This document shows, in pieces, positions 1 through 5,073 of a stretch of DNA of 5,130 nucleotides; the first letter of the stretch is position 1, and the number at the start of each line of letters is the position of its first letter. A program made the translations under genes and the position numbers. The notes below the pieces were generated by a model. That model did not search any database, was not told the DNA's origin, and saw only the letters and a list, made by a program, of their open reading frames with translations. The DNA is from an uncultured Bacilli bacterium (GTDB taxonomy: Bacteria > Bacillota_I > Bacilli_A > ML615J-28 > CAG-698), in assembly GCA_947627395.1 (NCBI GenBank), contig CANQVW010000106.1:1-5130 (forward strand). The letters are read 5' to 3'.

Positions 1-38
1 TATTCACACCTAAATTTGTTTATATTTAGGTGTGAATA
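1..38. repeat. Perfect 14-base inverted repeat at the window edge, possible terminator stem
   Basis: The arms TATTCACACCTAAA (1-14) and TTTAGGTGTGAATA (25-38) are exact reverse complements around a 10-base A+T-rich loop. The repeat lies about 60 bases past the stop codon of the methyltransferase gene, so on the minus strand it could be the stem of the terminator for the aminotransferase-methyltransferase unit. The bases that would show a following T run on the minus strand lie outside the window, and the stem might extend further. On the plus strand no T run follows. An operator for a regulator, or an end of a repeated element, remain alternatives. Confidence 0.6.
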
Positions 39-41
39 TAT

Positions 42-65
42 ATCATAAAATGGTATCATTTTGAT
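42..65. repeat. Small A+T-rich inverted repeat after the methyltransferase gene
   Basis: ATCATAAAATG (42-52) and CATTTTGAT (57-65) pair over nine bases with one bulged base and a four-base loop. It lies between the stop codon of the methyltransferase gene and the larger inverted repeat at 1-38. There is no T run directly after it on either strand, so it is not a standard terminator by itself. It may protect the 3' end of the transcript. The rest of 1-96 is A+T-rich non-coding sequence in which I see no gene. Confidence 0.35.
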
Positions 66-96
66 TAATGATTAACAATGAAATTTTAGTGCTACG

Positions 97-813
97 TTAT
101 TTTTTATTGCTTGCTTCATACAAAGCAATACTAACCGCAATAGGTAAATTTAAACTATCAATGTGATGGCTATGTGGAATAAAAACACTTGTTCCTTTTT
201 CTAAAAACGAGATAGGAAGACCCGTTGCTTCATTTCCAAAAATAAGTGAAAAAGGTTTTTTAAATGTAATTTCTTTTAATGTCAACTGAGCCTGTAACAT
301 AAATGGATATAAATGATAATGTTTATACTGATTTTGGTAAGATTCAAAATCATCAAAATAACAAAAATTCATATGAAAAATAGCCCCCATAGAAGCACGT
401 ATCGTTTTAGGATCGAAGATATCGACTGCTGGAGATATCAAAGCTATATTTTGAACTTCAAATCCTGTAGCACTTCGTAAAATAGTTCCTAAATTTCCTG
501 CATTAGATGGATGAACTAAAACAATATGGTTTTCTTTGTTTGAAAGTGTGGAGGCATATTTTTTAAACTCACCAATCACAAAACAATTTTCTTTTTCACT
601 TAGAATGTGAAATACTTTAGCATTTGTTTCTATTGGGATTTTTCTTTGTTTACAAGAAGATAATAATTCTTTTACAGCAATTGTTTCTTCTAATTCTGGA
701 TGAATATAAACTTTTAAAAGAACCTCAGGTTTGGTTTTTAAAAGTTCTATCGTTAATGTCATTCCTAAAGTATAGGAAACATCCGAATCTTTTTTATATT
801 TTTTTACAATCAT
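97..813 (-). CDS. TrmH/SpoU-family RNA 2'-O-methyltransferase
   Basis: This 238-residue protein belongs to the SPOUT class, which moves a methyl group from S-adenosylmethionine to a ribose 2'-OH in tRNA or rRNA using a knotted fold. All three family motifs are visible. Motif 1 is NAGNLGTILRSATGF at residues 104-118, with the conserved Asn and Arg. Motif 2 is SLIFGNEATGLP at 189-200. Motif 3 runs from about 210 to 233, around IPHSHHIDSLNLPIAVSIAL. Residues 1-90 fit the small substrate-binding domain common in this family, and the length is normal. The ATG at 811-813 overlaps the stop of the aminotransferase gene (ATGA), and no Shine-Dalgarno sequence precedes it, so translation is probably coupled to the upstream gene. 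The exact RNA target cannot be read from the sequence. I see no link in function to the aminotransferase beyond co-transcription. Confidence 0.92.
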   Translation of the reverse strand: MIVKKYKKDSDVSYTLGMTLTIELLKTKPEVLLKVYIHPELEETIAVKELLSSCKQRKIPIETNAKVFHILSEKENCFVIGEFKKYASTLSNKENHIVLVHPSNAGNLGTILRSATGFEVQNIALISPAVDIFDPKTIRASMGAIFHMNFCYFDDFESYQNQYKHYHLYPFMLQAQLTLKEITFKKPFSLIFGNEATGLPISFLEKGTSVFIPHSHHIDSLNLPIAVSIALYEASNKK

Positions 814-2045
814 GATAAGTTGTCCATTGTGTTTTTAATTCTTTTTGCTAATCCTTTAATTTCATTCAGTGGAACAGAGCATATGGCAATACGTATTGCT
901 TTTGGATAACCTAATACATATATTTTCTCTTGTACTAATTGATCTGCTAATTTCATTCCATCTTCACACAAAACTGTCATAAAGAACCCTCCTCCATAGG
1001 AATAGAACTTTAATCCAACTTGTGTTGCTTCTTCAGTAAATAACTGAGCACGTTTTAATACCATATGACTTGCTTGCGTTAATTCTCTAAACAAAGATTG
1101 CTTTAAATCTTCGTTGTTATCAATAGCAATTAACATATTAATTCCAGCCTTACTGACGTTGCTCCAACGAGTACGTGCTAAGAAACAAGATGTATTAAAA
1201 ATTTCTTTCACATCATCTTTACTCTTTCCAACAATAATTTGTGCACCCAATCTCATTCCATATACTGAAAAACTTTTAGAACAACTGAAAGCAATATTAA
1301 ATAAAACATTTTCATTTGCTTGCATCATATAAGAAAATTTTTCTCGAGCTGCTTCAGGTCCATCAGCATGATAGTCAAAATAAGCTATATCATAAATAAT
1401 AAAGAATGGGATATCCTTTTTACTATTCATATATTGAATTAAGCCTTGAAATTCTTCGTTTGTTAAACTATAGCCTGTTGGATTATTACAAGGATCATTT
1501 AAAATCGTTGCAACTTTCTTTTGTTTAGCAATCAGCATTTCTGAATATTCAATGAAACCTCTTAAGTTAAATTTACCATCGACAATAAATGGATATTCAA
1601 CAACTTCTAAGTCACAACAAGTTGCCATGTTTTGATATGGTCCCCAGTAAATATCCGGTAACAACAAGGTTTGATGAGGATCTAAAGCATTATATAATCC
1701 ATTACTTACAGCACCTGTTCCTCCTGGAGTTGCAAGACATTTGCAATACATCTCTTTTTTTATCTTCTCATAATGTTTTCCAAAAACCCATTTCATTGCT
1801 GCTTCTTGAAATTCTTTTCCCCCATCTGATGGTGAATAAGTATAAAAGCGATCATTGCTCATCGAGCGAATAATGCTATCTACTGTTTTCATTGGTAAGA
1901 ACTTAATGTCTTCATCATACAAAGTTCCAATGGTTGCATTGATAACACTTGGGTCTTTTAATTTTTCCTTTCCTGCGATTGCGGAAATGGCTAAACCATC
2001 ATTTGTAAGCACTTTTCCCTTCGTATGTTTTGCAATTATTCTCAT
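810..2045 (-). CDS. PLP-dependent aminotransferase, class I-alpha (aspartate/aromatic type)
   Basis: This 411-residue cytoplasmic enzyme is of the fold-type I aspartate aminotransferase superfamily and should exchange an amino group between an amino acid and a 2-oxo acid. The active site looks complete. TPGGTGA at 106-112 forms the cofactor phosphate loop, Trp134 is in the position that stacks on the PLP ring, and N188 lies in NNPTG. D219 and Y222 are in YDIAY, and K257 in SCSKSFSVYGMR is the expected Schiff-base lysine, with R265 behind it. R385 in IRIAI should bind the substrate carboxylate. These spacings track the numbering of aspartate aminotransferase within one to six residues. Substrate choice (aspartate, aromatic or other) cannot be decided here. 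The ATG follows GAGGTGA by a few bases. It is the first gene of a two-gene unit with the RNA methyltransferase, driven by its own promoter. Confidence 0.9.
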   Translation of the reverse strand: MRIIAKHTKGKVLTNDGLAISAIAGKEKLKDPSVINATIGTLYDEDIKFLPMKTVDSIIRSMSNDRFYTYSPSDGGKEFQEAAMKWVFGKHYEKIKKEMYCKCLATPGGTGAVSNGLYNALDPHQTLLLPDIYWGPYQNMATCCDLEVVEYPFIVDGKFNLRGFIEYSEMLIAKQKKVATILNDPCNNPTGYSLTNEEFQGLIQYMNSKKDIPFFIIYDIAYFDYHADGPEAAREKFSYMMQANENVLFNIAFSCSKSFSVYGMRLGAQIIVGKSKDDVKEIFNTSCFLARTRWSNVSKAGINMLIAIDNNEDLKQSLFRELTQASHMVLKRAQLFTEEATQVGLKFYSYGGGFFMTVLCEDGMKLADQLVQEKIYVLGYPKAIRIAICSVPLNEIKGLAKRIKNTMDNLS

Positions 2046-2049
2046 TTCT

Positions 2050-2056
2050 TCACCTC
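2050..2056 (-). promoter_or_regulatory. Ribosome binding site of the aminotransferase gene
   Basis: Read on the minus strand this is GAGGTGA, a good match to the anti-Shine-Dalgarno sequence, four bases before the ATG at 2043-2045. It supports that start codon. The downstream methyltransferase gene has no such site. Confidence 0.75.
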
Positions 2057-2074
2057 ATCCATAAGTATATGGTA

Positions 2075-2103
2075 ATTATACATTATTTGTCGAGAATAAA
2101 CAA
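2075..2103 (-). promoter_or_regulatory. Sigma-A-type promoter of the aminotransferase-methyltransferase unit
   Basis: On the minus strand there is a TTGTTT -35 element (2098-2103), a 17-base spacer and a perfect TATAAT -10 element (2075-2080). Transcription would start near 2068, giving a leader of roughly 20 bases. That is too short for a riboswitch or T-box, so no RNA-based amino acid control is visible. The promoter starts directly after the terminator of the upstream spore gene pair. Confidence 0.7.
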
Positions 2104-2139
2104 TAAAAATTAGGTAGAAAACGAATTCATTTTCCACCT
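2104..2139 (-). terminator. Rho-independent terminator after ysxE
   Basis: On the minus strand AGGTGGAAAA (2130-2139) pairs with TTTTCTACCT (2112-2121) over ten bases with one G-U pair and an eight-base loop. The sequence AATTTTTATTG follows, which is a broken T run. It ends the spoVID-ysxE transcript 38 bases after the ysxE stop codon. On the plus strand the same stem is followed by GTTTTTT, so it could work in both directions, but I see no plus-strand gene running into it. Confidence 0.8.
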
Positions 2140-2176
2140 GTTTTTTGCAATTTCATTGAAAGCCTTTACATTTAAA

Positions 2177-3151
2177 TTATTTATGATTTCCTTTTGTTGT
2201 TTTTATTTGTTCATCTAAGTCAAATGTGTGAATAAATTTTTCAATAGATTGTGTCGTATATAGAAAACTTTGCGTTGTTATGTAGTCTTTTTCATCAATA
2301 ATTAATCCTTTTATATAAATTAAGAAGACTAAAAAGCAAAAATAATCAAAATAAAAATCATCATCATACATACTAAAATATTTTTTGATAATCGTTTTCA
2401 TATCAATATTTAAATCACAATTTTCAACATAAAATTTTGCAATATCTAAAGATGGAATTCCAATTTTTCCATTCTCAATACTAACTAAATATTGTCTGCC
2501 TGATGTGATTAATAAATGGTCCAATTTTGGATTATTGTGTAAAAAACAATAATAAACGGATTTAGATTCCTTAATGGCATAAATAATTTTTTTGTTATAT
2601 TTAATCATTATTTTTTTAGAATCTAATAAAATGTGATAGTTTTTTAAAATAGGAATACTATATTCATCAAAGTCTTGTGCTTCCAATGTACGTATGAATG
2701 ATTCAATTAATGAGAATTTATAATTTAAATAATCCAAGATTTCTTCTACTTTTCTTCTTGAATGAGAAACAGAAAGATTTTTTTGAAAGGAGGTCGTTTT
2801 GTGTAAATGAATCAGTTCATCAATCATTCGACCTGCTTTAATTTCGTCAAGCATGTAAAAATCTGACACAAAAGGCATGATATAGTATTCATCATTTTCA
2901 TTTTTGGAAATATATTCGTTTTTTGTATTTTCCAAAGGATATAAAACATTATCTACTCCTTGATGATATAAAAAACGATATTTTTCTTGTGTGTAAAGAT
3001 CTGTTTTTTTAACAAAGTATTCATTTCCCTCAACAGCTTTACATTTAAAAGCTTTATCACTCATGGGAACATAACTTTTAAAATCAATATGATATAAGGA
3101 ATTGGTTTGGCTAGCTATCCTTCTGAGTAGATTTTTTGCTTTTTCGCTCAT
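2177..3151 (-). CDS. ysxE: YsxE-like spore coat protein, CotS/YutH kinase-fold family
   Basis: This 324-residue protein lies directly after spoVID and resembles the CotS/YutH/YsxE group, spore coat proteins with an aminoglycoside-phosphotransferase-like fold. Visible landmarks are a possible beta-3 lysine pair (KK, 48-49), a linker near YYIMPFVSDF (89-98), a catalytic-loop-like FLHNNPKLDHLL (203-214) and a SLDIAKFY segment (234-241). The catalytic Asp expected after the loop His is Asn (H205-N206-N207), and the position expected for the metal-binding Asp is Glu226, so it may be a pseudokinase with a structural role. The C-terminal third has an aromatic hydrophobic stretch near 266-284 that is probably buried core and not a membrane segment. 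Its ATG overlaps the spoVID stop (ATGA) and lacks a nearby Shine-Dalgarno site, suggesting coupled translation. The assignment rests on family resemblance plus the spoVID neighbour. I am less sure of strict orthology to YsxE than of the family. Confidence 0.72.
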   Translation of the reverse strand: MSEKAKNLLRRIASQTNSLYHIDFKSYVPMSDKAFKCKAVEGNEYFVKKTDLYTQEKYRFLYHQGVDNVLYPLENTKNEYISKNENDEYYIMPFVSDFYMLDEIKAGRMIDELIHLHKTTSFQKNLSVSHSRRKVEEILDYLNYKFSLIESFIRTLEAQDFDEYSIPILKNYHILLDSKKIMIKYNKKIIYAIKESKSVYYCFLHNNPKLDHLLITSGRQYLVSIENGKIGIPSLDIAKFYVENCDLNIDMKTIIKKYFSMYDDDFYFDYFCFLVFLIYIKGLIIDEKDYITTQSFLYTTQSIEKFIHTFDLDEQIKTTKGNHK

Positions 3152-3936
3152 TTAAGAATGATACGCCTCGTTGATTGATAATCACTATTTTCACGATAGA
3201 TCTGATCAACTGGGTAATGTTCTTTTTTAGAAATGGCTTCAATGTCACTATCTTTATACGTATAATATATTTGAACTTTTTTGTATTCATTATGTTTGAA
3301 ATGAAGACTTACTTTTTCATTTGTTTTCTTTAAAACGATGTCCACGTTATTTTCTTTTGAGGGCTTTTCTTCTTGTTCATTTAAATTCATTGAAATGGAT
3401 TGCGTAGATTCTTCATTTTGATTTTGTTCTAAAAAATTATCCGTTCTTTCTTGAAGAATATCTTCTAAGATATTTTCATATTCTTCTGTAATTTTGTTTG
3501 CTTCATCTTGCAATGGATTATCTGGATGAATCACTTCAATAATTTCTTCTTTTGTTTCAACTGGAATTTCTATACTTTCATCTTCTTTTGAATCAGATGA
3601 TTCTTCATCTTCCTTTTCTTTTGCCTCATATTGAATGAAAATTTCAAATTGACAATCAATTCCTTGTTCTGTTTCATGATAAGAAAAATGTTCAATGGAT
3701 ATTTCTTGAATATCAATTTCCTTGGTTCTAAAGACAACCGTAAAGGGAATGATTTCCTCAAATCCTTGTTTAATAGAATCCTCTTTTCCTTGTTTTTTAT
3801 ATTCTCCAAATAATTTTACATCCCCCGTTAATGTATCATTTTTAATTTCAAAAAAAGATACTTCACTTTCTATTCTATCCATGGATATAAATTTATCTAA
3901 TTGAATGGCTTCGTTACAATTAATTCTTAATTCCAT
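3148..3936 (-). CDS. spoVID: Short SpoVID-like spore morphogenesis protein with degenerate LysM-like C-terminus
   Basis: This gene encodes 262 residues from the ATG at 3934-3936. That start is chosen because AGGAGGT lies six bases upstream. A longer frame opening with TTG at 3954 would place the ribosome binding site inside the coding region. SpoVID is the protein in Bacillus that drives coat encasement of the forespore. Residues 1 to about 105 match the general pattern of its N-terminal domain (beta-rich, TLTGDVKLFGEY at 35-46, then FTVVF and a second beta region). Residues 106-200 are a Glu/Asp/Ser-rich disordered linker. Residues 221-262 (VQIYYTYKDSDIEAISKKEH onward, ending RRIIL) look like a diverged LysM repeat, the module that binds lipid II or cell wall sugar in SpoVID. 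The protein is under half the length of the B. subtilis protein (575 aa), mainly through a shorter linker. ysxE follows by overlap, as in B. subtilis. No signal peptide or membrane segment is visible, which fits a protein in the mother cell cytoplasm. Confidence 0.75.
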   Translation of the reverse strand: MELRINCNEAIQLDKFISMDRIESEVSFFEIKNDTLTGDVKLFGEYKKQGKEDSIKQGFEEIIPFTVVFRTKEIDIQEISIEHFSYHETEQGIDCQFEIFIQYEAKEKEDEESSDSKEDESIEIPVETKEEIIEVIHPDNPLQDEANKITEEYENILEDILQERTDNFLEQNQNEESTQSISMNLNEQEEKPSKENNVDIVLKKTNEKVSLHFKHNEYKKVQIYYTYKDSDIEAISKKEHYPVDQIYRENSDYQSTRRIILK

Positions 3937-3941
3937 ATATG

Positions 3942-3948
3942 ACCTCCT
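3942..3948 (-). promoter_or_regulatory. Ribosome binding site that fixes the spoVID start
   Basis: On the minus strand this reads AGGAGGT, a near-ideal Shine-Dalgarno sequence. It lies five bases from the ATG at 3936 and rules against the in-frame TTG at 3952-3954, which would encode six extra residues through the site itself. Confidence 0.85.
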
Positions 3949-3953
3949 AATCA

Positions 3954-3961
3954 AGTATATG
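3954..3961 (-). promoter_or_regulatory. Possible sporulation sigma factor -10 element before spoVID
   Basis: On the minus strand the sequence CATATACT differs in one base from the sigma-E -10 consensus CATACA(A/C)T, and spoVID is a sigma-E gene in B. subtilis. The matching -35 element is poor (GTAATTT region near 3973-3979). A start point from this -10 would fall almost on the ribosome binding site, giving a very short leader. Since engB ends in a terminator, some promoter should lie in 3937-3990, but this candidate is weak. Confidence 0.28.
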
Positions 3962-3983
3962 CAGAAAGAACTGAAAAAATTAC

Positions 3984-4009
3984 AAAAAAATCATAGAAAA
4001 ATCTATGAT
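3984..4009 (-). terminator. Rho-independent terminator overlapping the end of engB
   Basis: On the minus strand ATCATAG (4003-4009) pairs perfectly with CTATGAT (3990-3996) around a six-base loop. A run of T follows to 3984, and a second T run lies near 3973-3978. The 5' arm contains the engB stop codon TAG (4003-4005). The stem is A+T-rich but has the classic layout, so engB and spoVID are probably separate transcripts with some readthrough. Confidence 0.7.
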
Positions 4010-4578
4010 AGAGATTCTAGTATGATATTTTTTAATTCTTCTAATCCTTTTTTGGTCATTGTTGATGTCATAATGAAATGGTCAGTTGGAATTTTTTCTA
4101 AAATCATTTTTTTGTGTTGATGTAATTTTGTGGTTCCAACTTTATCTGATTTTGTAGATACTACATAAGTGGGTACTTTAAAATATTGTAAGTAATCATA
4201 CATTAATAGATCGTCTTTGGTGGGTCCTACTTTGGTATCTACAAGTAGGAAGGCATATTTTAAGTTTTCATGATGAGTAAGGTATTCTTCAATATATTTT
4301 CCAAAGTTTAATCGCTCTACTTTACTTTGAACGGCATAACCATATCCTGGTACATCCACAAAATAAAATTGTTTATCAATGAGGAAGAAATTTAGTGTAA
4401 TGGTTTTTCCTGGTTTTGATGAAACTTTCGCAAGTAATTTTTTTTGACAAAGCGCATTAATTAGACTACTTTTGCCAACATTACTTCTGCCCATGAAAAC
4501 AAATTCAGGAAGATGTTGATGATTGGGGTACTGTTCTTTTTTTACTGCACTTGTGATGAATTCACTTGTTTCAAACAT
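4003..4578 (-). CDS. engB: EngB/YsxC, ribosome-assembly GTPase
   Basis: This 191-residue TRAFAC-class GTPase is the right length for EngB (YihA/YsxC), an essential factor in late assembly of the large ribosomal subunit. G1 (P-loop) is GRSNVGKSS at 30-38, preceded by the family-typical PEFVFMG. The switch I region holds SSKPGKT at 53-59 with T59 in the usual G2 position. G3 is DVPGYGYA at 75-82, the EngB form of DxxG, G4 is TKSD at 142-145, and G5 lies around TSTMTKKG at 171-178, with Thr173 where Ser or Ala is more usual. The ATG at 4576-4578 follows GAAGGAGG by six bases. The gene sits just downstream of rnpB, with no clear promoter of its own in the short gap, so it may rely on readthrough from the rnpB promoter. 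Its 3' end forms part of a terminator stem. Confidence 0.97.
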   Translation of the reverse strand: MFETSEFITSAVKKEQYPNHQHLPEFVFMGRSNVGKSSLINALCQKKLLAKVSSKPGKTITLNFFLIDKQFYFVDVPGYGYAVQSKVERLNFGKYIEEYLTHHENLKYAFLLVDTKVGPTKDDLLMYDYLQYFKVPTYVVSTKSDKVGTTKLHQHKKMILEKIPTDHFIMTSTMTKKGLEELKNIILESLS

Positions 4579-4584
4579 TTTTTT

Positions 4585-4592
4585 CCTCCTTC
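4585..4592 (-). promoter_or_regulatory. Ribosome binding site of engB
   Basis: Read on the minus strand this is GAAGGAGG, followed by six A residues and the ATG. It is a strong site that confirms the engB start. Confidence 0.85.
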
Positions 4593-4597
4593 TATCC

Positions 4598-4637
4598 TAT
4601 ATGATATGTAGAATATGGAATTTACATATTTCATATA
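4598..4637. repeat. A+T-rich inverted repeat between rnpB and engB
   Basis: On the plus strand TATATGATATGTA (4598-4610) and TACATATTTCATATA (4623-4637) are reverse complements apart from one small bulge, around a 12-base loop. No T run follows it on the minus strand. It may mark a processing site or 3' boundary of the RNase P RNA transcript before engB. It could also be chance in such A+T-rich DNA. Confidence 0.35.
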
Positions 4638-4654
4638 CTTTATATATTGGATAT

Positions 4655-4990
4655 GTATTCTATAAGCCTCGTTCTGTACTTTTATTTCTAAAAGCGGTAA
4701 TCATTTATCTTTATCAATATTTTGATAACCATAAACAAATTCTGTTTATTGTTTATGACTCCCCTACCAAATTTGGGTTTCTAGCTTATGGAGTTTACCC
4801 GTTCCACCTATTAGGTTTCCCTAATCTCGTCTCTGTGGCACTTTATGAGCTAACCATTTTACAGGTGTACACTCGTCGTCACCAATCCCTTGGTGCCCTA
4901 ATTTATCATTAGGCATAAACACTACAGCATCACAGCTGTGCTAGCAAGGACTTTCCTAACCTAATTTCTTAGGCTCGATTACCCGAATAC
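4655..4990 (-). ncRNA. rnpB: RNase P RNA, class B (Bacillus type)
   Basis: This is the catalytic RNA of ribonuclease P, which trims the 5' leader from precursor tRNAs. On the minus strand the universal core motifs appear in order. GGTTAGGAAAGTCC carries P4 (GGAAAGTCC at 4948-4956). GTGCCACAGAGACGA and GGTGGAACGGGTAAACTCC follow. Then comes the class B loop AGAAACCCAAATTTGGTAGG ending GGAGTC (4757-4782), and then AGATAAATGATTACCGC (4694-4710) and ACAGAACGAGGCTTATAG. The ends were set by the P1 pairing of GTATTC (4985-4990) with GAATAC (4655-4660), and the 5' end also fits seven bases after the -10 element. True ends may differ by several bases. The length is about 336 nt, clearly shorter than the roughly 400 nt of B. 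subtilis. Small helices with GAAA loops replace longer ones, for example at 4679-4694, 4810-4825 and 4960-4973. An open frame on the other strand across 4523-4912 is only an artefact of this gene. Confidence 0.96.
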
Positions 4991-4996
4991 AAATTC

Positions 4997-5025
4997 ATTA
5001 TACCATAGTACTTTTAAAAAAACAA
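4997..5025 (-). promoter_or_regulatory. Sigma-A-type promoter of rnpB
   Basis: On the minus strand a TTGTTT -35 element (5020-5025) is separated by exactly 17 bases from a perfect TATAAT -10 element (4997-5002). The seventh base after it is the G at 4990, the likely first base of the RNase P RNA. The layout fits a strong constitutive promoter for a stable RNA. Confidence 0.85.
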
Positions 5026-5038
5026 GCTTTGATCAAGC

Positions 5039-5061
5039 AAAAAAGGGTATGATAGATACCC
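5039..5061 (-). terminator. Rho-independent terminator after the pnp-like gene
   Basis: On the minus strand GGGTAT (5056-5061) pairs with ATACCC (5045-5050) around a five-base loop, directly followed by six T residues (5039-5044). It lies 12 bases past the stop codon of the upstream gene. A second weak hairpin, GCTT-GATCA-AAGC with a following T-rich run, comes just after and overlaps the edge of the rnpB promoter, so it may be a backup. Confidence 0.85.
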
Positions 5062-5073
5062 ATTGATGCAATT

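Noticed and set aside
1114..2064. Several plus-strand open frames of 69-94 codons opposite the aminotransferase
   Set aside because: They are antisense to a gene with a complete set of active-site motifs, and I see no ribosome binding sites or recognisable protein pattern in them.
2046..2176. A riboswitch or T-box controlling the aminotransferase
   Set aside because: The likely start point leaves a leader of only about 20 bases, and the hairpin further upstream is the terminator of ysxE and lies outside the transcript.
2970..3000. Possible frameshift or gene decay in ysxE
   Set aside because: The reading frame is continuous from the ATG overlap to the stop, with normal length for the family, so substitutions at the active site are better seen as divergence than decay.
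3570..3809. A 79-codon Lys-rich frame on the minus strand
   Set aside because: It lies wholly inside spoVID in another frame, and its composition is what a shifted reading of the Glu-rich linker would give.
3937..3954. An upstream TTG start that would add six residues to SpoVID
   Set aside because: The AGGAGGT ribosome binding site would be inside the coding sequence, while the ATG at 3936 has ideal spacing from it.
4598..4637. The inverted repeat after rnpB as a rho-independent terminator
   Set aside because: The stem is almost entirely A-T and is followed on the minus strand by GGATAGAAGGAGG and not by a T run, so I list it only as a repeat.
4523..4912. A 129-codon open frame on the plus strand with hydrophobic stretches
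   Set aside because: It runs across the RNase P RNA gene in antisense and over the start of engB, has no ribosome binding site, and owes its openness to structured RNA sequence.
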